From: Bondarzewia mesenterica
Lineage: Eukaryota > Basidiomycota > Agaricomycetes > Russulales > Bondarzewiaceae
Assembly (NCBI GenBank): GCA_004802705.1
Contig: SGPL01000219.1
Span: forward strand, 1-50,996
DNA length: 50,996 nucleotides
Direction of reading: 5' to 3'
Position numbers and translations under genes: made by a program. The notes beneath the pieces are model-generated. The model did not search any database. It was given only the letters and a program-made list of their open reading frames with translations, and was not told the DNA's origin. Shown in pieces: positions 1 to 15,500 of this stretch; the first letter of the stretch is position 1, and each line of letters begins with the position of its first letter.

Positions 1-1406
<1,406 letters not shown>

Positions 1407-2702
1407 GATGGTCGTGGGTGCAGGGATAGGGTGATATGTGGGTGGTCTGGGAAAGAGAGTATGTGAGATGTGATTTTATGGCCATGGTGGAAAGGTCTGG
1501 AATGTCGCAGGCCAGGGAATTCAGTGCGGGTGAATGCTTAGAGCTGGGGAGACTTGTGGGCACAGGCGGGTGTGGGCGGCCCGCGTGGGGCGTGCGGGGT
1601 CGACTTCGGCACGAAACCTCCGAACAAGCTCGTGACCGCGTGTCAACGTAAGCAGCTTGCGTGCTGTTCGGAATCGCAGTGCAGCATGCAGCACTCAGCA
1701 CTGAGCCGACACCCAACCGACACCTATCGCTTTTGCTAGGTTGTCGCAGCTAAAATTCCAATTCCCTACCCTCATCTTTGTTTTCACAAATTTGATGCTC
1801 GTCACCATTTTCCATGTGCAATCACGATGCACAACATCTTCGGAGCTTGCCTGGCAGCACTAGGTTCAGACCACTAGAGCGCGGCGAGAGTCAAGACCAT
1901 CATCATTGACCTAGGCCCCCTGACTTATTTCACAGCTGTATCACTTCGACAATGGGTCTGAATCGACGAGTACGAAAGTTATCACATGCAACCGTTCCTC
2001 TTCTTGCCGCAGCACGCCGACAGAGCTCAGAGTCTGCAGGGATGAGGAGGGCGATAGCTGGTGATGTCTGGAGCACAGGATCATCCTTCATGTAGAGAGC
2101 GTGCATGGGCTTTGGAAAAGTGTATGTTGCCCATCATTGAAGTATAGTTAAGGCTCACCTAATCCTCTACTCCACCTTCTCTTTTTGATATATGTAACCC
2201 AGGTCCCAGTTGCCGCAAACCTGCGTTCTCATCAACTGCGCCTTTGCAGGCCTTTGCCCACCCTGTGGATCATTTTCCTTATCAATAACACCGTCGTCGA
2301 TGAGGCGAGGGTGCTTGGAGGCCAGACACTCACATTTGGGGTCGGGGGATATGAGCAGGTATCTGTCATCTCACCGCGGGGAGTCTCATCCACCGTCGGG
2401 CGCAATGTTGCTCAGATCTCAGTAAGCTAACGCATCAGCGTTCTGATCAGGAGATATTCATGATACCACAAATCAAGCAGCATCTTCTCACCATCCATAA
2501 TCACCATCATCTTCTCTGCCTAATACGTGTAGAATGTGACACTGCAAACCATCATTTCAAGTACAGTCTGGTTCACTTGGATTCTGATGCAGATGGTCTG
2601 ATCATAATCAAAATGTGGGCACAGGCTTCAAGCAAGTATAAGTGCATCACTGATACTAGCACTGGTCTGTACGACTTGCACTGCACGAACTCAGGTTACA
2701 CG
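1407..2702. other. Intergenic region between divergent xylulokinase and SDR genes
   Basis: This 1.3-kb spacer must hold both promoters. I see no conserved protein, tRNA or repeat in it. The open frames around 2185-2430 and 2460-2702 have no recognisable motifs. The latter merely runs into the first SDR exon and carries no family signal upstream of the ATG at 2703. Confidence 0.5.
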
Positions 2703-4043
2703 ATGTCTACTGTATTTTTCCTTGGGGCGACGGGCTACATTGGCGGTGAGTGCAGCAATACTATTGTTGGAAGGAATATCCTGTTTCTTACGGCTCTTCG
2801 ATCGTGTCTAGGGTCTCTTCTTGTCACACTCAAAAAGCATTTCCCCAACCTGACCATCCACGCACTCGTCCGTTCCCCCACACACATCCCGGCCATACGC
2901 GCCGTAGGCGCCGAACCGATTCAAGGGGATTTTGGAGACGAGGCTCTCATCGCGGAATGGAGCGCCAAGGCGGACATTGTGGTGAACGCTGCGGACAGCG
3001 ACGACGTGAAGCTTATCACCGCTATCCTTGGAGGGATCAAGAGACGAAGGGAAGAGGGTAAGCCAAAAGGCTTGCTCATTCACACGAGTGGGGTTGCGGT
3101 GTTTTTGGATGATGGGACGGAAGGGCTGTATGATCCGAGTGGGAGGGTGTGGAATGTGAGTCGATTTTACATGACGGTGGTTTATGAGAGAGCGATCCGT
3201 ACATGTTGGATTGAGTCTGATGCGGTTTTCTTGCTCAGGATAATAGTGAAGAAGATATCCAGAGCATCACGACCTCCATGCTACACGGTTCAGTGGACGT
3301 GCTGTGAGTCCATCCCTTCTCATCTTGTATGTCTCCAGATCCATCGCAGTTCTGACCTCGCGCGCGACCGCAAAGCGTATTGCTCGTAGGGAAAGAAGGC
3401 TACGTCAACACCTACATCGTGAGCCCCGCTGCGATCGTCGGTCCAAGCCTCGGTCCGGTCGGAAAAGCGTCTTTCTTCCTGAAAGGCACCACGCACATAG
3501 TGCTCTCACGCAAGTCGGCCGTGTACGTGGGAGAGGGGAGCAACGTGTTCTACGTCGTGCGTATCCAAACTCTCGAGATCCTTGCCTACTCTGTAGGACT
3601 GAATCTTGCACACGAATAGGTACACATCGACGACGTAATGAATCTCTACCTTCGCGTATTCGAGCTTGCCGTCGCGGAGAAGGAGGCGGCGGTTAGCTCT
3701 TACACGCGCTATTTCGTCGCGTCCAGTCAGCCTGCTGCGTGGAAGACGATCATGACGCTCCTGGCGTCAACCCTGCACAAGCGGGGATTGTTGGAGTCTC
3801 CTGAACCTCAAAGTGTTAGTATCGGGGACCTTTTGCCGTGAGCTTTCCATTCCAGTCTTGATAATGAATGCTGAAAGAGTGATTGATGCTGTCATTCATC
3901 GTAGATACGAGCATTTTCTCGCCAAGAGCCAGCGCATCGTTACGGATAGGAGTAAGAGCTTGGGATGGAACCCGCGACCGGTCGTGTTGGAGGATTGGTT
4001 TGAGGCGAGCGTGGATGCTGTGTTGGAAGGTTTGCCGCGTTGA
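2703..4043 (+). CDS. NAD(P)-binding Rossmann protein, atypical extended SDR/epimerase type
   Basis: A 329-residue predicted cytosolic oxidoreductase or epimerase-like protein of unknown substrate. Exons are 2703-2745, 2812-3155, 3239-3303, 3376-3556, 3620-3837 and 3905-4043, which total 990 nt in one frame. The dinucleotide-binding loop GATGYIGG is at residues 8-15, split by intron 1 inside its last glycines. Later motifs typical of this fungal SDR group are LIHTSGV, GKEGYV followed by TYIVSP, and VHIDDVMNLY. The start is the ATG directly before the Rossmann strand FFLGATG. Family knowledge supports the fold and cofactor only, and the canonical YxxxK catalytic pair is not clear, so no reaction is assigned. 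It lies head-to-head with the xylulokinase, with no evidence of a shared pathway. Confidence 0.88.
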
Positions 4044-5923
4044 GGCGTTGGGAACTTGCTCACCGTTCGCTTGTTGTATGAGTACTGATGCGAGGTCGCG
4101 AAGAGGTATGTGTTGTTCCATGTATATATGTCAATGCATGCGAGTTATCCGAAGGTATTTTTTATAGGCATATTATACGGGCGCCGCTTGAGTTATAAGT
4201 AGCACATTCGAATCCGGAATTGATACCCTGACTACGCGTAGATCTGTACCCTTGTCCATTCTGGATATAAAGGTTCCGGGATAAAGGACGGGGACTGAAC
4301 GATGAACGTCAAATGCTCAAGCTTTTTTAAATTGTAGATAGTTAGAGACAGGATGTGTAGATACGTTGAATCAGATAATATCTTTCAATGAGGTTTGATT
4401 TCTGAAGCTCGGGGCAATCCTCATGTATACACACCCAGTCGCTCAGCGCTCAGGGCCCCATGGTGAACACAGAACAGAGCGTCAACGGCTACGCTCTTCC
4501 TCAGGGACCCGGTACCAACCCCACGGGCCGGCAGTGTCGCAAGTGTCGTCGTTACGCAGGACAACAACATCTCGATCAGAACTACCATACGCGAGGGGAT
4601 ACATGCTGATACATGCCTCAGTTGCTGGAAGCGTCCCAATCTCATCCGCGCGTTGATGTTGTAGATGTGCGTAGTAGATGTGCACTCATCAGTGGGTACG
4701 AAAACCACGTCTCTATGAGGAAATGGTAGCGTTCCGATGAGGGTCTGTGACTAGTTCAAGTCGACGATGCTCTCGCGGCTGACGTTACGGAGCCACCTTT
4801 GTATGGAAAAGACGGGGATTTTGTAAACCCGTTGTGCAAGTGGGATGAAGGGGATACCGGATGTGTGGAGCGGTGTGCTATGCATATGAAAGAAGAGGAA
4901 TAAGGTTACTGAGGCCCTGAGGGAAATGAGGGGAAAGGGCTCCCTATTGGAGCCGCCCTCTCCGTAGAAAAGCCGAGTGAGGACGCAGACGCAGTTTTCG
5001 AGTGTGATAGAAGAACGATTTTCACAGGCTTTCAGCACATCGATAGAGGCGACTGAGATGCGATAGGTCGGTACCAAATTGTTTTGTCCAATAAAACTGG
5101 ACGGGGAGGGCTTGTGACACCTACAGGGCGCTACGGCCGTGAACTAAACAGCATAAATTTAGATGGATTGAACTTGTGTCAAGACAAAAGCTAAAAATTC
5201 CCGGACGCACATTATACGTAGATAGGCAATGCGTCACTATCACGGGTCGCAGTGCAACGGATGCTTCGGTGCATGGTGTACTTCGCCTGAAAACCAAAGC
5301 CCAAGGGATGTCGATGAGCGCTGAGCGACTTGAGCTTCAAGCGACAGTCTACATCTGACACTCGGGGCACAGGTAATTTCTGCTCAATTATTTCATCTTA
5401 GAGAGAATTAGACAGACAAGGATCGTGCGCAGTCGTGGGGACCTAGAAGGCTAGGACAAATGTTGAAGGAGCCGGCAACAACAAATATTTGCAGCTTGAG
5501 CCCAGAGGAGGTTATCTAGGAAATCGGCGTGCGAAACAGCGTGACATGTATTGAAGGGGTGACGGGGTGTGACAGGGTAATAGAGCAAAGCCGGCCTTGC
5601 CAACCGCTCCTCGACAGACGCTAGCTCTCTCATCTCCATCCCCTTCTCCTCTCCATCGCTTGGGCTTTGTGGACAGAACTGGCACGGCCCCCCTCCTTCT
5701 TTTTCCTTGAATCTAATCGGTGAGCGCATCACTTGGGGTAGCAGGCGCTCCTTTGATCCTGTCTTACGCTTCGGTTGTCGTCCCCAGGCCTCGTTTTGAT
5801 CCAACCTGTCGACAGTCGTAAGTGGTTGCATCATACTGCGACAGGTCTGACGGCTCAGGCGTTCGGAACCTCAGGTAGAAGGATATCTGAATAATTTACC
5901 TCGTTCTCTACAAGGGCCAGGAC
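4044..5923. other. Intergenic region upstream of the PAK kinase
   Basis: This 1.9-kb stretch contains the 3' end of the SDR transcript and the STE20 promoter and leader. Short open frames at 4421-4708, 4751-5077 and 5451-5834 have no recognisable domain, no splice-consistent extension and no CaaX terminus. Nothing functional can be assigned beyond promoter. Confidence 0.5.
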
Positions 5924-8654
<2,731 letters not shown>

Positions 8655-8689
8655 ATGTTACGCTGATGCATCGATTCCGCCGGTTGTAT

Positions 8690-8704
8690 CACACACACAC
8701 ACAC
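8690..8704. repeat. (CA)n microsatellite
   Basis: Seven and a half CA units, 36 bp downstream of the STE20 stop codon. A potential length-polymorphic marker. Confidence 0.9.
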
Positions 8705-8900
8705 GATACCATTGGCCCACTCCCTTACTTCTTTCTATCTATTATTTCTCTTCTATCCTACAATGTGTCACAACTCATCAACCTCTGCCTGCATCTATCA
8801 CCGATGACCGGTCATGTTCCTTTTTCCTATCCATTTTTTCGAACCTTTTCACCGCGTTTCTTCTCTCTTGGTGACGCGTCCAGGAAGCCACATATTGCAA

Positions 8901-8916
8901 TCTCTCTCTCTCTCTC
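8901..8916. repeat. (TC)n microsatellite
   Basis: Eight TC units in the pyrimidine-rich 3' region downstream of STE20. Confidence 0.9.
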
Positions 8917-9501
8917 TTCCACTGTTATCGCAACTGCACAATTCAATGGCCTCGGTCCTTATATCAGTCCGTCGGATGGCTGGTGTCCAGCTTCGAGGAT
9001 ATCTCAATCTTTACCCTCGATACCCCCACACCTTGGTCGCATTAATCCCACCTATTGCAGTACACATATATGGCATCACGTCATTCATGACCGACAGTCG
9101 TGACCGCTAACTCTTAGACACACCTAGAAGACAAAAAAAAAAGACAAAACAAGCTTTCAGGGCTCCCTCGTTCTTACCCTTACCGTCTTGCCCCGTATTG
9201 AGATTTCTTTCTTTCTCTGTCATTAGTTTCAGCTCGTCTTTGTCTTTCGTTGTTTTCTACTTCTCGTTTTTACCCGCACCTTGTAAGCTGTGTTTGTTGC
9301 GATACATCGGACGTTTGATTGGTGCAAATGTGCTTCTGCAATCTATACGATATCAATGGACGCGATGGAAAACATACATATGGTGCTACAGGCGTTGCTG
9401 AAAATAAATACAACTAGGGTCGTGAGGACTAGAGATACAGCAATTGCAAAGTCATAGATCAAAGAAGATGATGCGTTCACGATGATGCGATTGTCAGAGA
9501 C

Positions 9502-12500
9502 TCAGTGGTGAGGGCTCCAACCTGAGAAGAGTCGTCAGCACGGAGGATGACAAAACCGATGACCAAACACATAGCACTCACCGATGAACATGCAGGCTAA
9601 GTTGGCTGGATCAGTCGCCTCCGCTATAAGCTCGTTGACGGTGTATTCGACACTGAGCGACTTGTCGAGCTTGCGCGCCACGGAAGTGAGTGCGCGATCC
9701 GCCGCCTCGTCAACACCTCCGCTGCTCATGTCGATGCCGATGCCCATTCGAGTGTTGTCACGCGTAGGCTGCGGCTGCGGCTGTGCTGGGTCATTGGAGT
9801 TGCCCTGCACACGCTTGAGCTTGAACTCGTTCGCCGTCCTATTTCAAGACGGAGAGGACGAATGAAGAAGTGAAAGAGGTGAGTGCAAGAATAATTCGGA
9901 ACGTACCATGAATGTAGCGGATCATACTTGAATACTTCGAGAACGGTGAGGATGACCTCAGAGCCCTCTCTCAGCACGCGCAGAGTTTCTTCCGCGCAGC
10001 GCTGGAAAACACCCTGTGTCCCCGACGAGCCCATACCGTCGACCATATCGGCTGTCATTCGGAAGGGAACCAGTTCGGGTACGTGAAGGAGTTTTCCCTG
10101 GTAAAGAAGAAGTAAGGAATAAGGAGTAAACTTGAAGTGCTCTTCATGTGACCGACCTGCTCGAAGGCAATCCCCAGGTCGATTGGAACAGCTTCTCCTG
10201 TGCCGTTATCCATGAGGATGTTCGACGTATGCCGGTCGCCCAAGCCGAGGATGTGTCCTACGATGGACGTCGTCGCAACGCTGCGCGTGTAGTTCAAGCG
10301 CATGGCGAACCAGGACATCGGCATTTTCTGCTTCTCCGTAAAGTAGTGCCGCATCACGGGTCTGAACTTCGGCCTCAACTTGTTGAAGAGCGTGATGAGC
10401 ATAGTGTTAAGTGATGGGTTCTTGTCATTTTGCTTGCGCATCTCGGACATTTTCTTGGAGAACTCAAGGGAGGAGATGTCGTCGCGATTGTACCTGTCTT
10501 GGGATTAGCGTACAAACGGAACTGACAGGTCGTACATGCGAACTTTGGGTGGGCTTTATTGAGCCAATTGCTTAGCGGAGAAGTATTGCCCACGAATTCC
10601 AGGATTCCAGCTTGTACAGCCAGAGGGATTACCTTGTAACCTCTGATGCTGAGATTGCGCTTCCGAGTTTCCCTATCGCTGCGGAGCACGACATTAACGA
10701 GATCGAAAACCTGTTCCATCACGGCGTCCTGTCGTAGATCATCGTCCCCTTCTCCCTTGAACTATTGGAAAGTATTGAGTAATGATAGCCTATCATCCAT
10801 GAAATCACACTCACCAGTTGTTTATACTTTGCGCCATCACTGCCGCGACAGATGGTAATCTTCGGCAAGTTGATGCCCCCTGCAGTTTCAAAATCTGTCT
10901 CGTAGTAGCTGATGCAAACGCAGTCTTGGTACTTCATAGTTGGATCAAGGGGTGTATGAATGGTCAAAATGGGCACAGGCACGTTTCGTAGTTTTCGAAT
11001 AGGGAGGTCGTCAGGGATAGGGTAAGGTCCATTGCCTTTTCTCCGAAGCCGATCCTTGATCGAGTACTTGGCCCAGTGAAGGGAAGCGTAGCATACACTC
11101 TCGACGTCTTTGAGCCTGGCTGCAGTTGATGTCTCAACGCGCAGGCGATCGAAGATGTCGTTGGCCGCTGCGGCCCGCTCCCCTTGCGAAAATGACGGAT
11201 CGTGACGAGCAGATAGTCGTCTACTGGGAGCAGAACCTGGTGATGGGGGACGCAGACAATAGACTTGATATAAGCTGTGGAAAGGATGCTCGCTACACAT
11301 CCGAAGCATCAGTGACTGAAGGAGCTGCTGTCCTTCTGAGGGAGACCCATTCGAAGGCTTGGATAACCGTGCAGAAAGCTGGTGTGCCAGGAACACGAAC
11401 TTTCGTGAAGGAATACGATCCACGGACGCACGAACAGTTTCCTGCACACTCGGATCGTCAAAATTGGCGAACCATAAAGATGCTAATCGTATATGGCCAT
11501 CTTCGTCGAAGGCATCGGAGGCGTGGAGACATCGAGAATACATATCGATGGCTTGTTGCAGAAAAATGTTACGAGCCTGGGTATGCTTTGAATATCTGGC
11601 TTTGTCCTCCGTGAGCTGCTTTTTGGCTTTCTCCTGGTCACTGTGCAGTTCTCTATATTCTGCGCTGCCAAGCTGCAACCTCGCCATTTGCTGACTTCGG
11701 TCCTCCATTTCTTTGGCCTTGCGATCAGCATACATCTTCACTCTGATGGCATCCGGAGATTTGACAACGGCTTGATACTGCCTGTCAGCGAATACGGCAC
11801 ATTCATGGTATACAGCCGCGTGAGTAGAATCCGGGGTAGCAGCTGATGACAGAAGCTCGTTCAGCAAGCTAGCAGCAGGCTTGAAGTACTGATGCCAAAT
11901 GTCTGTAGGCTTCTGTAGACAAGCTTCAGATGACCATGATCCCTATGCAAAGTATGAAATCAGTGGTGATAGGTACAGTGAAGGAAGGCGTACCAGACGA
12001 GAAAGGAGCCTAGCCTTCTGCGCGTAGGCTTGAGTATCTTGAAGATACGTAGTCTGGAAGTGTCGATCGATAAGGTCCTGCATATAACCAACAGCAGATT
12101 TAGGTTCTTTCTTGAGCCAAAGGACACTAGCAAATTCTTGAGATGTGTTGGGGTTGGATTTGTGCTTTTGCTCCAGATGTTGGGCTCGAGTAACCGAGTT
12201 CAATGCAACTTGTAAGTTTTGGGAGTCTCGTGCAGCTTCCGAGATGCGGATCAAACATCGCCTCTCGATGTCAAACAATTCAGACACAAAGGGGGTCCGA
12301 ATAGTGCCGATCTGAATGCGTTGCTCCTTCTGTCGCACTGAGCGCAAAAGAGAAATTCGTGTAGCCATTATACTTTCCAGCGTTCGGAAACTTGAAATCA
12401 ATCAGCGCATTTCCGCTTTGAACAATGAAAAGATAGAACATACTCGAATTCCGGGTCAATTTGACTGAAATCGGACCATTGCTCAGGGTCGAGATTTTTC

Positions 12501-15500
12501 GACTGCAGACTATGCTGAATCGCACTGCTGCCCCACAGTTTCACTTGGCTAAGACACACGAGGTTCTGTGTGGCCTCGTGAACACCAGCCAAATCTTCGT
12601 CTCCGAGAATTCGAAGGCGATTCATCTCCTCCAGTAATGCTGTCCTGACAGTCGCCTCTATGGCACGTGGATCCCTTTCGCGGTACACCGCCCGTAGAGC
12701 TTGGTAGAGAGTAACTCCAGGACTGTGGGTACCAATCTGCTCTGGAAGATCCCAAGTCTCGGTGCGCCAACCCAAATGGTAGCTCATGGTAGCGACGCCC
12801 TGCGACCCCTCGACAAAGTTGGACACATTCTGCTGGATACCAAGAGCAAGATTGTCGAAGCCAAATGAATGAAGTGACTGTAGGACACCTTCTGCCTCTT
12901 CTGGATCCCGATTATTAGCCTCCATCGCAGCACCATGAAATTGGAATGCCTTCTCCCATTGCTGCTCGTGATGGAGGCGTTTCATCAAGAAATGATGAAA
13001 ATCATGGGCTTTGATACCATAGAAGCTATCAGGTTCCTCGATGTGACTGTAAATGTCAAATAATATCTTCTCGGCGTCGTCGACTCTGCGAAGCAAGGTA
13101 TCACCTTGGTACTCGACGGCAAGCTCGTGGAAGAGCAAGGCCGTAGTATATGCTCCGCAAGCAATGGCACTTTGGCTGAGCAACATAAAGTCCAGATCAA
13201 GCCACTTATCATATGCTGAGGCATCTGTGGTATGTCCTGGGAGAAAGTGGCGAAGGTGAAGAACAATGTTCACAACAGCGCGCAAAGACAAAACGTCCGA
13301 ACTAGCTGATGACAGAACTGAAGTGAAATATCTGGAAAGAGCAGATCGACAGGAGCTTCCTTCACCAGACGCAGCATTAGAGAGGTTGAATTGCAACAAT
13401 GTGTGTACGAGAGTGGGTAGAGTTTGATCGGCGAATGCTGTGTCCGATTGGAGAATGACGGCAAGTTGGGCATAGAAAGGGTTGTCGGTACCAAGAGCAT
13501 CGCTGAATAGAGTTGCGATCGTAGGAACCCATCTCGAAAAATCATTTGCCATCTCTACCAAAGACTTTGAATCTAGCGCGTTCCTTATGTCGACGTGAGG
13601 TCTGCTGATTGCCGGATGAGGGCATTCACGGAAATAGTTCGTTTCAGTGAGGTACTCGGTCGACCACACCTGAATGTCAGGAAGTTCTGTTGACGCTAGA
13701 TTTCGAAGGACGCGATACGCGACATGCACGCGAGATGGGGCGTCAGAGTTGAGCATGGTTAGTAGATGCTCCAGAATAGAGCGCTCGGAGTTGGCAGAAT
13801 CAGCTGTAGTCCCAAAATCAGTCTCACTCTCCGTCCTAGAAATCCAGTGCCGTTGATGGTGCATGACCTGAGCACTAAGGGGACTTGTACCGAAGCTGTG
13901 GATCTGGCCCTTATGTACAAGCAGTAAATTGGAGAATGCGTCGATGTCGGCATCTTGTAGTTGGTGCGATGGGGGGATGCAATCCTTCAATCTCCAAAAA
14001 TCCATGCGAGAAAACTGTGATGCAGGGTATTGCCTAGTAAACGATAGATCTCGAAGACGTCTTACTACGCGAAATTTGTTTGACGTGATGCGAGGGTCCG
14101 CGAGGATGGAGGACAGACTAGCGGAAGAAATGACTGCATAAAGCGATGCGAGTTCCTCACACGGTTCGCGAGGCCAGGCCAGTAGCGCCTTGATTATTTG
14201 GGGCTTGATCTTAGGCAACGTCGATAGGAAGATAACCTGGTTTTCAAGCCATTGCAGAAGATCCGCACCAGTGGCCGAGATGTCGACGTCCGCACTTGTG
14301 GTATAATCATGTGCTAAACAGCAAACGCGGATGAGAACATCTGTAAGACGTGAATTCTTGTCTCCCGCTTTCGCATACTGGCCGAAAGCCCATTCCAAGA
14401 TGGACTGAGCAGCGCGCGCAAGGTCTATCTGTGCCAACAGAGATGAGGCGCCATTGACCAGGGCGTGGAGCAAAATTGGTTCGCGAAAATGACGGTAGTG
14501 ACATGAAATCCACAAGCACAAAGCATTAAGGTATCGTTTTTGTTCGTAGACCAGAGGGGACTGTTGTACATCTGAGAGCAGTTGATGGAGAACATGATAT
14601 GTGGTCGCGGGTGATGTGGCATTTGGAACGCGCGCACAAAGCCATCTCAGAGAGAGAAGCACGGTCTTCGTGGGGAAGGCAGGCAGATTCGGTTGGTGAG
14701 CTTGGGTATCGTCGACGCTACGATGTCGTGTCAAAACCTGGAACGCTTGGGCAACGCGATCCGACTGTTGCAAGCACAATTGTTGATAAATTATACCTTC
14801 TGCTCTACAGTCCTGGTCACGGAGGGTTCGCAAAATAGCAACGATGATACCATCCACGTTTTGGCGCAAATTCTCCTCCACAGGCATTTCGGGATCCCAA
14901 GATCCGATTTTATCCATAAGATCCCGCTCCAATACGTCCGGAAACACCGTCGCCTCAGGCTGCATATAATTGTCAGCCCAGGATGCCAGTTCGTAACCAA
15001 CACAATCTGCAAAGCAATCACGGAAGCCCTGTGTTGTGGACTTTGAGATTGCCTGGCAGTGGTTCTTGAACAGCCGTCGACCGTCGGCAATTTGTTTTTG
15101 GTCCTGTCCACCGGCAAGGATGTTGACAGGTGTGAAGGCTCGAAAAGCGGCCTCCGCGCATTCCTTTCTATCTAGATATCCCAGGACCGACGGAGGGAAT
15201 CGTAAGAAATCCATGTCATCAGCCTTGAAGATGGAAAAGGCGATTTGGGAGACATAGACTTCGAAAAGACCTGAGGGTTTAGACAGTCCCATTCTTTCTG
15301 AAACACCGTTGAAGATGATCTCAATATGATGGGAGTACTTATCAGTGAAATGGCAAATTTCCAGCAGATGCCAATATGGGCCTCTGCGTATCGCGGAGCT
15401 TACGACCATGATGTTTCCAAGTGTCAGGAGACGGGTTATCATGTGCTCAAATCTACGCATGATCGCCAAATCAATAATCGAAGATCACATACACAAAAAA

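Larger units (their letters stand above)
8655..9501. other. Convergent 3' region between STE20 and TEL1
   Basis: Both genes end here, so this is mainly 3' untranslated sequence. It is T/C-rich on the plus strand, holds a short CA run and a short TC run (listed separately) and a poly-A stretch near 9134. No gene is supported. Confidence 0.5.

Noticed and set aside
4223..4230. ACGCGT in the SDR/STE20 spacer as another cell-cycle site
   Set aside because: It is 1.7 kb from the STE20 start, and the hexamer is expected about a dozen times by chance in a window this size.
4421..5077. Possible mating pheromone precursor genes next to STE20
   Set aside because: No frame ends in a CaaX box, and no receptor-like gene is nearby.
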